Positions 17,463 through 26,510 of a stretch of DNA of 64,000 nucleotides are shown here, piece by piece. A program made the translations under genes and the position numbers. The notes below the pieces were generated by a model. That model did no database searches and was not told the DNA's origin. It saw only the letters and a list, made by a program, of their open reading frames with translations. The stretch comes from Fredinandcohnia onubensis (GTDB lineage Bacteria > Bacillota > Bacilli > Bacillales > Bacillaceae_L): NCBI RefSeq assembly GCF_002734285.1, contig NZ_NSEA01000005.1:62001-126000 (forward strand), read 5' to 3'. Position 1 is the stretch's first letter. The number at the start of each line of letters is the position of its first letter.

Positions 17463-17526
17463 AAAAAATCATCCTTTCTGTGAATGTTGTGTGGTAACTT
17501 CATTTTACTAAAAAGGATGATTTTTT
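17463..17526. terminator. Long-loop hairpin with A/T-rich arms
   Basis: AAAAAATCATCCTTT (17463-17477) pairs exactly with AAAGGATGATTTTTT (17512-17526), with a 34-base loop. It could end a transcript from either side. It lies just past the IS200-like element. Confidence 0.45.
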
Positions 17527-17584
17527 GTGTATTTTTTTTAAAACTTGGGGGTTAATATTACTGAATTTTGTAATTTTGTTAATT

Positions 17585-17702
17585 GTAGCGGAAGGTACGA
17601 GACTCCTGCGGGAATAGCGTGGCCAGGGGAGAGCCCGCAGGAGCTTGCGACGAGGAGGCTCCCGGACCCGCCCGCGAGTACCTGCAGCGGAAATCAACAA
17701 CC
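17585..17702. repeat. G+C-rich structured intergenic repeat of Bacillus type
   Basis: This 118-base block is far richer in G+C than its surroundings. CTCCTGCGGG (17603-17612) pairs exactly with CCCGCAGGAG (17634-17643), and outer AGGTAC/GTACCT arms can close a branched fold. I recall blocks of this form (CTCCTGCGGG...GAGGAGGCTC...CAGCGGAAATCAAC) as dispersed intergenic repeats in Bacillus-group genomes. Any reading frame over it is an artefact. Confidence 0.6.
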
Positions 17703-17734
17703 CATTTAAACGATCAAAATAGATATAAATAAGA

Positions 17735-17783
17735 GGTTGCCCTCAAAAGTCACTTTTCAATGACTTTTAGGACAGCCCCTTTT
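17735..17783. repeat. Dispersed hairpin element, copy A
   Basis: AAAAGTCA and TGACTTTT form the core stem, extended outward to GGTTGCC and GGACAGCCCC with wobbles, and followed by TTTT. Related copies occur at about 37979-38025 and 39074-39119. It resembles the common Bacillus GGGCTGTCC...AAAAGTC terminator-like repeat. Confidence 0.5.
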
Positions 17784-17911
17784 GATGCTATAGATTGATT
17801 CTCATTCTGGTATGGAATCAATCAAGAAATAGATATTTATTATGAGTAGACTTTAGTTGTGTCCATTATGTAAAAAAACATCCAACAGTTAGACAAAAAG
17901 AAGAAAAAAGG

Positions 17912-17973
17912 TTGACTGAAAGCGTTTTTGCTATTAAGATTTAATCAAAGATAACCAAAATTTAACCAAAACA
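17912..17973 (+). promoter_or_regulatory. iolA operon control region: cre-like site and tandem IolR repeats
   Basis: TGAAAGCGTTTTTG (17917-17930) resembles a CcpA cre site with two mismatches at its end, beside a possible -35 TTGACT (17912-17917). Downstream, three near-repeats, TAATCAAAGAT (17942), TAACCAAAATT (17952) and TAACCAAAACA (17963), are spaced 10-11 bases apart. They fit the known IolR 11-mer WRAYCAADARD with one mismatch each. An almost identical pair precedes iolE at 35167. The element is followed by ACATAATAAAAATTATAC, also shared by both loci. Confidence 0.65.
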
Positions 17974-18092
17974 TAATAAAAATTATACATAGAACATTAA
18001 AGTTAGTTGGTTATCGTTCTATAAGTATATCTTGATACGATTCAAGAAAAGTATTACACAATTAAGATTTAATACTTAAGGAGGAAATAAAA

Positions 18093-19568
18093 ATGGCTGA
18101 AATAGCAGTGAGTGTTAAAAAACTTAAAAACTATATTAATGGAGAGTGGATTGACAGCAAGACGACTCAATACGAGAATGTATACAACCCAGCTACAAAG
18201 GAAGTCATTGCTCAGGTTCCGATCTCAACAAAAGAGGACCTTGATTATGCAGTAGAAGTGGCTGCGAAGGCATTTGGGGAGTGGAAAGATACCCCTGTTC
18301 AGAAGCGTGGAAGAATTCTATTTAAATTCCAACAGTTGTTACAAGAAAATAAAGAAGAGTTAGCTCGAATTATTACGATTGAAAATGGTAAAAACCTTAC
18401 GGAGGCATTAGGTGAAGTAGGACGAGGAATCGAAAATGTTGAGTTTGCAGCAGGAGCACCTACCCTAATGATGGGAGATTCATTAACTACAATTGCAAAA
18501 GACGTTGAAATAACAAACTACCGTTATCCAATCGGGGTTGTTGGAGGAATTACACCATTCAACTTCCCAATGATGGTACCTTGTTGGATGTTCCCTGTGG
18601 CAATTGCTGTAGGTAATACTTTTATCTTGAAGCCCTCCGAAAGAACTCCGTTGTTACCGCAAAAATTGGCAGAGCTATTAGAAGAGGCTGGTCTTCCTAA
18701 AGGCGTATTTAATATCGTTCATGGAGCACACGATGTGGTAAACGGACTTCTTGATCATACACAAGTGAAAGCTATATCATTCGTTGGTTCACAGCCAGTT
18801 GGTGAATATGTTTACAAACGTGGGAGTGAAAATCTTAAACGTGTTCAAGCGTTAACAGGTGCTAAGAATCACTCAATCGTTTTAAATGATGCCGATTTAG
18901 ATCATGCGGCATCAAATGTAATCGCTTCAGCATTTGGCTCTGCAGGCGAACGATGCATGGCTTGCTCTGTGGTAACAGTAGAAGAAGGCATTGCTGATCG
19001 TTTCCTTGAAATATTAATCGAAAAAGCAAAAGAAGTAGAAATTGGAAACGGTCTTGATGAGGATGTGTTCCTAGGTCCAGTTATTCGCGAACAGAACCAT
19101 CAACGTACATTAGGCTATATCCAAAAAGGTATCGATGAAGGAGCGAAATTAGTTTGTGATGGCCGTGAAAAACAACCGAAGGAAGGATATTTTGTTGGAC
19201 CGACTATTTTTGACGATGTAACAACTGATATGCAAATCTGGAAGGATGAAATTTTCGCTCCAGTATTATCAATTGTTCGTGTGAAAAATCTAAAAGTAGC
19301 AGTTGAAACAGCCAATAAATCTGAATTTGCAAATGGCGCTTGTATTTATACATCAAATGCTTCGTCGATTCGTTACTTCCGTGAAAATATTGATGCGGGT
19401 ATGTTAGGTATTAATCTAGGTGTACCAGCACCAATGGCATTTTTTCCATTTTCTGGGTGGAAGTCTTCGTTCTATGGAACATTACCTGCTAACGGAAAAG
19501 ATGGCGTTGAGTTCTACACTCGCAAGAAAGTAGTAACTGCAAACTACAAAGAACCATCATTTGAATAA
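18093..19568 (+). CDS. iolA: Methylmalonate-semialdehyde dehydrogenase (CoA-acylating)
   Basis: 491 aa. Converts malonate semialdehyde, the last inositol-specific intermediate, to acetyl-CoA and CO2 with NAD and CoA. Aldehyde-dehydrogenase signatures are present: [31 protein letters not shown], and the catalytic cysteine in [13 protein letters not shown] (about residue 286). AAGGAGG precedes the ATG. It is the first gene of iolA-B-C-D-J, as in Bacillus inositol operons, and lies downstream of the probable IolR repeats. Confidence 0.95.
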   Translation: MAEIAVSVKKLKNYINGEWIDSKTTQYENVYNPATKEVIAQVPISTKEDLDYAVEVAAKAFGEWKDTPVQKRGRILFKFQQLLQENKEELARIITIENGKNLTEALGEVGRGIENVEFAAGAPTLMMGDSLTTIAKDVEITNYRYPIGVVGGITPFNFPMMVPCWMFPVAIAVGNTFILKPSERTPLLPQKLAELLEEAGLPKGVFNIVHGAHDVVNGLLDHTQVKAISFVGSQPVGEYVYKRGSENLKRVQALTGAKNHSIVLNDADLDHAASNVIASAFGSAGERCMACSVVTVEEGIADRFLEILIEKAKEVEIGNGLDEDVFLGPVIREQNHQRTLGYIQKGIDEGAKLVCDGREKQPKEGYFVGPTIFDDVTTDMQIWKDEIFAPVLSIVRVKNLKVAVETANKSEFANGACIYTSNASSIRYFRENIDAGMLGINLGVPAPMAFFPFSGWKSSFYGTLPANGKDGVEFYTRKKVVTANYKEPSFE

Positions 19569-19651
19569 AATTTGAACCTAAGCTATTATCCTAGCAAATT
19601 TGATTGTAGGGATAATTACTATTTATAGAGATTACCAAGGGGTTGAAAACT

Positions 19652-20470
19652 GTGAGTAAATTACTCCGAAAAGAAAGAGTAATAGAAATATCATCAGGTG
19701 TTAGGGTTGTCCATGAAATATCAAGTGTAAATTCGTCATTAGAATATGTTGCCATGAAAGTAATCGATTTAGCTCCAAAAGCAAGCTATAAAGAAGTACT
19801 TGGAAAGGTAGAATGCTGCGTTGTTGCCTTAACAGGAAAAGTAAATATTTCAGACCAGCAAGAAACATTTGAAAATATCGGCACAAGAAAAAGCGTTTTC
19901 GAAAAGAAACCCACTGACAGTGTCTATATTTCAAATGACAGCAGTTTTTCTGTTGAAGCAGTAACAGAAGCACGGATTATCCTTTGCTATTCTCCATCTA
20001 ATAAACAATTGCCAACAAGACTGATTAAAGCCGAGGAAAATAGCATAGAACATAGAGGGAAATATAATAATAGACGACTAGTACACAATATTTTACCTGA
20101 TTCTAATCCATCTGCAAATAGTTTACTAGTGGTAGAGGTGTTTACAGAAAGCGGAAACTGGTCAAGCTATCCACCACATAAACATGATCAAGATGACCTA
20201 CCTCATGAGTCATTTTTGGAAGAAACGTACTACCATGAAATAAATCCAAGACAAGGATTTATTTTCCAACGTGTGTATACGGATGACCGTTCAATCGATG
20301 AAACGATGGCGGTCGAAAACGGAGATGTTGTAATAGTTCCAGGAGGCTATCATCCTGTTGCGGTACCTGATGGATATGAATCCTATTATTTAAACATCAT
20401 GGCAGGACCGACTAGAATTTGGAAATTCCATAATGAACCTGCTCATGAATGGATATTAGAACGAAAATAA
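19652..20470 (+). CDS. iolB: 5-deoxy-glucuronate isomerase
   Basis: About 272 aa bicupin. Isomerises 5-deoxy-D-glucuronate to 2-deoxy-5-keto-D-gluconate. The second cupin carries the metal-site histidines in YPPHKHDQDDLPHESFLEETYYHEI-like sequence (split here as PPHKHDQDD and EETYYHEI) and VPGGYHPVAV. GTG 19652 gives the standard N-terminus MSKLLRKERV and has AAGGGG nine bases upstream; an in-frame TTG at 19643 overlaps that site. Confidence 0.94.
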   Translation: MSKLLRKERVIEISSGVRVVHEISSVNSSLEYVAMKVIDLAPKASYKEVLGKVECCVVALTGKVNISDQQETFENIGTRKSVFEKKPTDSVYISNDSSFSVEAVTEARIILCYSPSNKQLPTRLIKAEENSIEHRGKYNNRRLVHNILPDSNPSANSLLVVEVFTESGNWSSYPPHKHDQDDLPHESFLEETYYHEINPRQGFIFQRVYTDDRSIDETMAVENGDVVIVPGGYHPVAVPDGYESYYLNIMAGPTRIWKFHNEPAHEWILERK

Positions 20471-20491
20471 AGTAAGAGGTGTGCGAAAGAT

Positions 20492-21490
20492 ATGAAAATT
20501 GAATTTCATTCAGATAGAGAATTTGACATTATTGCGATTGGTCGTGCTTGCATCGATTTAAATGCTGTAGAATATAACCGTCCAATGGAAGAAACAATGA
20601 CTTTTAAAAAATACGTCGGTGGTTCTCCGGCAAACATTTCAATAGGAACTTCTAAATTAGGCTTAAAAGCAGGTTTTATTGGTAAGCTAGCAGATGACCA
20701 GCATGGACGTTTTATTAGACAATATATGGCTGGTGTAGGTGTAGATACCTCCAATTTGGTTATAGACCAAAAAGGGCATAAAACGGGATTAGCGTTTACA
20801 GAAATTAAAAGCCCAGAAGAGTGTAGCATCTTAATGTACCGTGATGAAGTCGCAGACCTTTACTTAGATCCTTCAGAAGTAAGTGAAGACTACATTAGAC
20901 AATCAAAAATCTTATTAGTTTCCGGAACAGCTCTTGCAAAAAGCCCGTCTCGTGAAGCCGTATTAAAAGCAGTACAGTTGGCAAAGAAGCATGACGTGAA
21001 GGTGATCTTTGAATTAGACTACCGTGGTTATACTTGGTCATCTATAGAAGAAACATCCGTTTATTATACAATAGTTGCCCAGCAGGCCGATATAGTCGTT
21101 GGTACACGTGATGAATATGATGTAATGGAGAAAGTGGAAACAGGTAACAATAAAGCAACAATCACCGCTTTATTCAAACATTCTCCAGAATTAGTAGTCA
21201 TTAAACACGGTGTAGAAGGCTCATATGCATATACGAAATCAGGAGAAGTATTTAGAGGATATGCTTACATGACAAAAGTATTAAAAACTTTTGGTGCAGG
21301 CGACTCCTACGCATCAGCTTTTCTTTACGCATTAATTAACGGAAAAGATATTGAAACAGCTCTTAAATATGGTAGTGCTTCTGCTGCAATTGTTGTAAGT
21401 AAGCACAGTTCTTCCGAAGCAATGCCAACAGTAGAAGAAATTGAGCAATTAATTGCTGACCGCTCTAAAGAAGTAGTGACAAATCAGTAA
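20492..21490 (+). CDS. iolC: 5-dehydro-2-deoxygluconokinase (PfkB family)
   Basis: 332 aa ribokinase-fold kinase. Phosphorylates 2-deoxy-5-keto-gluconate at C6. PfkB signature 1 is GGSPANISIGTSKLGLKAGF, and the catalytic base lies in FGAGDSYASAF near the C-terminus. AAGAGGTG precedes the ATG, 21 bases after iolB. The substrate assignment rests on the operon order shared with Bacillus iol. Confidence 0.94.
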   Translation: MKIEFHSDREFDIIAIGRACIDLNAVEYNRPMEETMTFKKYVGGSPANISIGTSKLGLKAGFIGKLADDQHGRFIRQYMAGVGVDTSNLVIDQKGHKTGLAFTEIKSPEECSILMYRDEVADLYLDPSEVSEDYIRQSKILLVSGTALAKSPSREAVLKAVQLAKKHDVKVIFELDYRGYTWSSIEETSVYYTIVAQQADIVVGTRDEYDVMEKVETGNNKATITALFKHSPELVVIKHGVEGSYAYTKSGEVFRGYAYMTKVLKTFGAGDSYASAFLYALINGKDIETALKYGSASAAIVVSKHSSSEAMPTVEEIEQLIADRSKEVVTNQ

Positions 21491-21504
21491 GAGGTGAAAA
21501 GGTT

Positions 21505-23415
21505 ATGGAGAAAATTAGATTAACCACGGCGCAAGCATTAATCAAATTTTTATATCAACAATATATCCATGTTGACGGTCAGGAATTCCCATTCGTTGAA
21601 GGTGTTTTTAATGTGTTTGGACACGGAAACGTTTTGGGTGTCGGTCAGGCACTTGAACAAGATTCAGGTCATTTAAAAGTCATTCAAGGGAAAAATGAAC
21701 AGGGGATGGCACACGCTGCTATCGCCTATAGCAAACAAATGTTACGTCAGAAAATATATGCTGTTACAACTTCAGTTGGTCCAGGTTCAGCTAATCTAGT
21801 TGCAGCTGCGGGAACTGCATTAGCCAACAATATTCCTGTATTGTTTATTCCGGGTGATACATTTGCAACAAGACAGCCGGATCCAGTATTGCAACAGGTT
21901 GAACAAGAGTACAGTTTGGCAGTTTCTACAAATGATGCATTAAAGCCTGTCTCAAGATATTGGGATCGTATTACTCGTCCTGAACAGTTAATGTCTAGTT
22001 TACTTCGTGCATTCGAGGTAATGACAGATCCAGGAAAAGCGGGTCCTGCAACCATATGTATTGCACAAGATGTTGAAGGGGAAGCGTTTGACTTTGAAGA
22101 AAGATTCTTTGAAAGACGTGTGCATTATTTAGACCGTAAAGCACCGGTAGAACGTGAACTACAAGGTGCTGCAGAGCTTATCAAAGCGAGCCAAAAACCT
22201 GTCATCCTTGTTGGAGGTGGCGCTAAATATTCAGGAGCACGTGACATTTTAGTGGCACTTTCAGAAAAGCATAATATTCCATTAGTAGAAACTCAAGCAG
22301 GAAAAGCAACTGTTGAGTCAACATTTAATAATAACCTAGGCGGAATTGGGGTAACTGGTACACTTGCAGCAAATAAAGTGGCTAGCCAGTCTGATTTAAT
22401 AATTGGCATTGGAACAAGATATACAGACTTTACTACTTCTTCCAAAACGGCATTTAACTTTGAAAGCACAAAATTCCTAAATATAAATGTCAGCCGCATA
22501 CAGGCTTATAAAATGGATGCATTTCAGGTGGTTGCAGATGCAAAGGTAACATTAGAACAATTGTCTCCACTGTTAGAAGGTTATGAAAGCGAATTTGGTT
22601 CAATTATTACAGACTTGAAAGAAGAGTGGATTGCTGAGCGTGAACGTTTAGGCAAAGTAACCTTTACACGTGAAAACTTCGTACCGGAGGTTAAAAACCA
22701 TTTTTCACAAGAAATTTTGAACGAATATGCTGATACACTAAATACAGAACTGGCTCAAACTACTGCGTTAATAACGGTGAATGAGACTATTTCTCCAGAC
22801 AGCACCATTATTACGTCCTCAGGATCACTTCCAGGTGATGTACAGCGAATTTGGAATCCAACTGTACATAACACGTACAATGTAGAATACGGTTATTCAT
22901 GTATGGGTTATGAAGTTTCAGGTGCACTAGGGGTTAAATTAGCTGAGCCTGATAAAGAAGTTTATTCACTGGTCGGTGATGGTAGCTTCTTAATGATGCA
23001 TTCTGAGTTAGTTACAGCCATTCAATACGGCCATAAAATTAACGTTGTTCTTTTTGACAATTCAGGATTTGGATGTATTAGTAACTTGCAAATAGAAAAT
23101 GGTGGCGGTAGCTACTTCTGCGAATTTAGAACACATGATAACAAGATTTTAAATGTAGACTATGCAAAAGTAGCAGAAGGATATGGTGCGAAAACATATC
23201 GTGTTCATACAATTGAACAATTGAAAGAAGCGTTAGAAGATGCGAAGAAACAAGTAACATCTACTCTAATTGATATTAAAGTGCTTCCAAAAACAATGAC
23301 AGTTGGTTATGACAGCTGGTGGAATGTGGGAGTGGCAGAAGTTTCAAATTGTGAAAATATACAAAAGGCATTTGAAAATAGACAGAAAAAGTTAGAATCA
23401 GCTAGACAATATTAA
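21505..23415 (+). CDS. iolD: 3D-(3,5/4)-trihydroxycyclohexane-1,2-dione hydrolase (ThDP enzyme)
   Basis: 636 aa. Opens the diketo-inositol ring to 5-deoxy-glucuronate. Thiamine-diphosphate enzyme architecture is clear: an N-terminal pyrimidine domain (GKNEQGMAHAAIAYSKQ with the conserved Glu), a central domain and a C-terminal diphosphate-binding motif GDGSFLMMHSE...VLFDNSGFG. Normal length for IolD. It lies 14 bases after iolC. Confidence 0.95.
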   Translation: MEKIRLTTAQALIKFLYQQYIHVDGQEFPFVEGVFNVFGHGNVLGVGQALEQDSGHLKVIQGKNEQGMAHAAIAYSKQMLRQKIYAVTTSVGPGSANLVAAAGTALANNIPVLFIPGDTFATRQPDPVLQQVEQEYSLAVSTNDALKPVSRYWDRITRPEQLMSSLLRAFEVMTDPGKAGPATICIAQDVEGEAFDFEERFFERRVHYLDRKAPVERELQGAAELIKASQKPVILVGGGAKYSGARDILVALSEKHNIPLVETQAGKATVESTFNNNLGGIGVTGTLAANKVASQSDLIIGIGTRYTDFTTSSKTAFNFESTKFLNINVSRIQAYKMDAFQVVADAKVTLEQLSPLLEGYESEFGSIITDLKEEWIAERERLGKVTFTRENFVPEVKNHFSQEILNEYADTLNTELAQTTALITVNETISPDSTIITSSGSLPGDVQRIWNPTVHNTYNVEYGYSCMGYEVSGALGVKLAEPDKEVYSLVGDGSFLMMHSELVTAIQYGHKINVVLFDNSGFGCISNLQIENGGGSYFCEFRTHDNKILNVDYAKVAEGYGAKTYRVHTIEQLKEALEDAKKQVTSTLIDIKVLPKTMTVGYDSWWNVGVAEVSNCENIQKAFENRQKKLESARQY

Positions 23416-23428
23416 TACAGGAATAAAA

Positions 23429-23458
23429 AGGAGGTTGGGGTTAGCACTCCCGCCTCCT
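23429..23458 (+). promoter_or_regulatory. Hairpin between iolD and iolJ
   Basis: AGGAGG(T) and (G)CCTCCT with inner GGGG/TCCC pairing make a compact hairpin in the 87-base gap. There is no T-run after it, so RNA processing or stabilisation is more likely than termination. It could sequester nothing obvious, since the iolJ ribosome site is further downstream. Confidence 0.35.
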
Positions 23459-23502
23459 AATCGACTAAAATCGTAATCAATAATCAAGAGAGGTGAAAAA
23501 AG

Positions 23503-24375
23503 TTGACAGCAAAACTATCATCAAGTTTAGTATCAATGAAAGAGATGCTGGGAAAGGCGAAAGAGGGAAAATATGCAGTTGGCGCATTTAACATAAACAA
23601 CTTTCAATGGGTTGAAGCAATTTTGGAAGCTGCACAGGAAGAGCATGCCCCTGTAATAGTAGCATCATCTGATCGACTTGTAGATTATTTAGGCGGATTT
23701 AATACAATCGCAGCTATGGTTAATAGTATAGTAGAAACAAAGAATATTACTGTTCCAGTTGCATTGCATCTGGACCATGGCAGCACTGTCGAACGCTGTA
23801 AAGAAGCAATTGACGCAGGTTACACTTCCGTCATGATTGATAGATCCCATTTTCCAATTGATGAAAATATTGAAATGACTAAGCAGGTTACTGATTATGC
23901 AAAATTTCACGGAGTTTCAGTTGAAGGAGAAGTCGGAACCGTAGGCGGGAATGAAGACGGACTTATAGGCGGCATTCAATTTGCTGATCCAGGGGAATGT
24001 TTGCGTATCGTGAAAGAAACTGGTATTGATGCATTAGCAGCAGCCCTTGGTTCTGTTCATGGTCCATACCAAGGTGAGCCGAAGTTGGGATTTACTGAAA
24101 TGAAGGAGATTTCCGAATTGACCAATGTACCGCTTGTTTTACATGGAGGTTCAGGTATCCCTGAACACCAAATTCAAAAGGCAATAGAATATGGTCATAC
24201 TAAGATAAATGTAAATACAGAATGTTTGCTGGCATGGACAAAAGCCGTTCGTTCTATCCTGGATCAGGATAAAGAGATTTACGATGTAAGTGTAATACTT
24301 ACCCATGGAAAAAAAGCTGTAAAACAAACAGTAAAGGCTAAAATTAGAGAATTCAAAACAAGTAATAGAGTGTAA
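23503..24375 (+). CDS. iolJ: 6-phospho-5-dehydro-2-deoxy-D-gluconate aldolase (class II)
   Basis: 290 aa. Cleaves the phosphorylated keto acid to dihydroxyacetone phosphate and malonate semialdehyde. Zinc ligands appear in HLDHG (about residue 87) and later [18 protein letters not shown] is typical of class II fructose-bisphosphate-aldolase-like enzymes. TTG start with GAGAGGTG upstream. Last gene of this iol block; a terminator follows. The choice of IolJ over FbaA rests on context. Confidence 0.9.
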   Translation: MTAKLSSSLVSMKEMLGKAKEGKYAVGAFNINNFQWVEAILEAAQEEHAPVIVASSDRLVDYLGGFNTIAAMVNSIVETKNITVPVALHLDHGSTVERCKEAIDAGYTSVMIDRSHFPIDENIEMTKQVTDYAKFHGVSVEGEVGTVGGNEDGLIGGIQFADPGECLRIVKETGIDALAAALGSVHGPYQGEPKLGFTEMKEISELTNVPLVLHGGSGIPEHQIQKAIEYGHTKINVNTECLLAWTKAVRSILDQDKEIYDVSVILTHGKKAVKQTVKAKIREFKTSNRV

Positions 24376-24378
24376 TAA

Positions 24379-24417
24379 AGGGGGATGTCTATCTATCCAA
24401 TGGGACATCCTCTTTTC
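24379..24417 (+). terminator. Terminator of the iolABCDJ operon
   Basis: GGATGTC (24383-24389) pairs with GACATCC (24404-24410), followed by TCTTTT. Confidence 0.7.
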
Positions 24418-24672
24418 CTTATACTTTTGAAATATGATAGTTAATTAATTGAGAGGGATAATTATGCCAGAGGTGATCTGACTAAACAATCATGTCATCA
24501 TTTTTGGGTCATCAAAAGAAGTATGGTCCAATTTATATACAAGTATTGACTGACTCGGCAAATTATGCAGCAGACCGCGGGTGGGGGCATTGAAAAGTAT
24601 AAAATAGAAATAAACAATCCCCCAATTTTTGGAGGATCGTTTTCAACATAATAATAAAGACTATTTGTAACC
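24418..24672. other. Gene-poor gap with a short unidentified open stretch
   Basis: Between the convergent iolJ and histidine-kinase genes. A short forward frame ending near 24585 reads KKYGPIYIQVLTDSANYAAD, which looks protein-like but has no start signal and no family that I recognise. It may be a decayed gene end. A hairpin near 24617-24645 (CAATCCCCC...GGAGGATCG region) could terminate the kinase transcript. Confidence 0.3.
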
Positions 24673-26415
24673 CTATCTTAAGCAATTTAATGGAAGAGAT
24701 ATAATAATTTTAAACCATTTTCCTTCCTCACCATGGGCTTGAAGACCATATTCATTACCAAAATTTAATTTAATTCGTTGATTAACATTCAATAAACCAA
24801 CATGATCTACATGTAGCTCATTGGAAGGAGGTCGAAGCAACCATATATTTAGCTTTTCTAATCTTTCAGGAGTTACCCCTATGCCGTTATCGAGAATGTG
24901 TATATGTAGTTTTCCCTCGTGGTCCTCAGAAGAAATGGTTATATTATTATTCGTATTGGGCTTTTGAAAGAATCCGTGTTTAAAACAATTTTCTACAATA
25001 GGCTGCAGTGAAAGTTTAGGAATATGGATTGACAATATTTCCTCAGGTAAATCGATGTTAATACTTATTTTTTCTGAATACTTTGCTTTCTGAATCTGAA
25101 GGAAAGCATCTAGATACATCAATTCTTCTTTAAGGGTAACCATCGTATCCTTTTTAAAGGCATATCTCATCATCCGAGATAATGACAATACGATCATTTG
25201 AACTTCCTTCTTTTTGCCCTTCAATGATAAAATGTCTACCGCTTCTAATGTATTATATAAAAAATGAGGATTGATTTGTGCTGATAGCGCTTTTATTTGC
25301 GCCTCCCGGTTTTTAATTTCCACATGATATACTTTATTTATTAAACTATCAATGCTTTCGACCATGTTATTCATTTGTTTTCCTAGTTCGCCAATTTCAT
25401 CATTTGAATGGATAGATACTCGAGTTTTAAAATTTCCTTTTTCTACTTTTTTCATCGAAGCATGCAATTGCAAGAGTGGTTTAGTTACCCATTTAGAAAT
25501 ATAAACGGACAATAAAATCGATATAAGAATACTAATACTGACAAGTGTGATAGAGAATAGCCTTGTTTTTTTTAGTCCAGTGCTAAGTTGTTTTTCAGGT
25601 ACAATTGATGCAATAATCCAACTGTTTTTATTGGATTTATAATAATTCACCAATTTTCTTTCATCATCACCATTAAAGTTAAAGGTCCCTTCACTATTCG
25701 TTTCTTTTAATAGCTTTGAAATGATAATGATATTTAATTGCTCAGGCTTGTTCGTATAAATAGTTCTGCCATTAGGTTTTAAAACCAAAAACATTCGGTT
25801 GTCATTTTGGATATTTCGAACTGAATCCAAGTTTGAAATTTTTAAATCAAGCCTTATCCATCCTAACGGTTCCGCAGTTTCGGGCTCAGTCACTAATCTC
25901 AGAAAGGAAATCGCTGAATCGTTTGTTGTTTTGTTGTTATTGAGGAGTATACCGTATTCTATTCTAGTGTCTGATGTTTGAAACCCTTTTAGCTTTGGAT
26001 TTGGAACCGCAATTTCTGAAAGTTTATGGCTAATTTTATTTCCTTTCAAATCATAAATAAACAAATTTTCAATTTCTGTCCACGATAGTTTTGTATACGT
26101 AAATAAATGGGAGATATATTCCCGTAATTGTACTGATGAATTTTCATCTATTAAGCTATTGTTCTTTAACATATTGATTAGAAATGTTTCATCAGACAAT
26201 TGTAGGCTAGCTTTTTCCATAAGGTCAATTTGGACATCGAAGCTGTTGCTCATTTGTTTTAAGGTTAATAAATTTGCTTTAGAAACTTCGTCGAAAATTG
26301 CAATCGAATCAAACCAGTAAGTAATCGTCGAATAAATAAGTAATAGAGCGACTATTAAACTAGCAAATATAATGGCAATTTTTCTTTGGAGTGAATTAAA
26401 AAGTATATATTTCAA
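24673..26415 (-). CDS. Sensor histidine kinase, YesM type
   Basis: 580 aa. Membrane helix 1 (about 12-32), an extracellular sensor region of about 250 residues, membrane helix 2 (about 285-307) and a HAMP linker (about 306-360) are followed by the His_kinase domain with the phospho-accepting His384 in NPHFLYNTLE and a C-terminal HATPase with DNGIGV. TTG start. YesM-type kinases pair with AraC-type response regulators and control neighbouring sugar ABC operons; its partner lies 95 bases upstream. The extracellular signal is unknown. Confidence 0.92.
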   Translation of the reverse strand: MKYILFNSLQRKIAIIFASLIVALLLIYSTITYWFDSIAIFDEVSKANLLTLKQMSNSFDVQIDLMEKASLQLSDETFLINMLKNNSLIDENSSVQLREYISHLFTYTKLSWTEIENLFIYDLKGNKISHKLSEIAVPNPKLKGFQTSDTRIEYGILLNNNKTTNDSAISFLRLVTEPETAEPLGWIRLDLKISNLDSVRNIQNDNRMFLVLKPNGRTIYTNKPEQLNIIIISKLLKETNSEGTFNFNGDDERKLVNYYKSNKNSWIIASIVPEKQLSTGLKKTRLFSITLVSISILISILLSVYISKWVTKPLLQLHASMKKVEKGNFKTRVSIHSNDEIGELGKQMNNMVESIDSLINKVYHVEIKNREAQIKALSAQINPHFLYNTLEAVDILSLKGKKKEVQMIVLSLSRMMRYAFKKDTMVTLKEELMYLDAFLQIQKAKYSEKISINIDLPEEILSIHIPKLSLQPIVENCFKHGFFQKPNTNNNITISSEDHEGKLHIHILDNGIGVTPERLEKLNIWLLRPPSNELHVDHVGLLNVNQRIKLNFGNEYGLQAHGEEGKWFKIIISLPLNCLR

Positions 26416-26510
26416 AGTGACACCGCCATATTTTTAAGTAATATCATAATTTGTTTCATCACTTAATATAAGGGGTAAATCTATAAAAAAATGTTGAATA
26501 TCTTAACCAA

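Noticed and set aside
17500-17700. 66-aa minus-strand frame
   Set aside because: It reads through the G+C-rich structured repeat; the Arg/Pro-rich product is an artefact.
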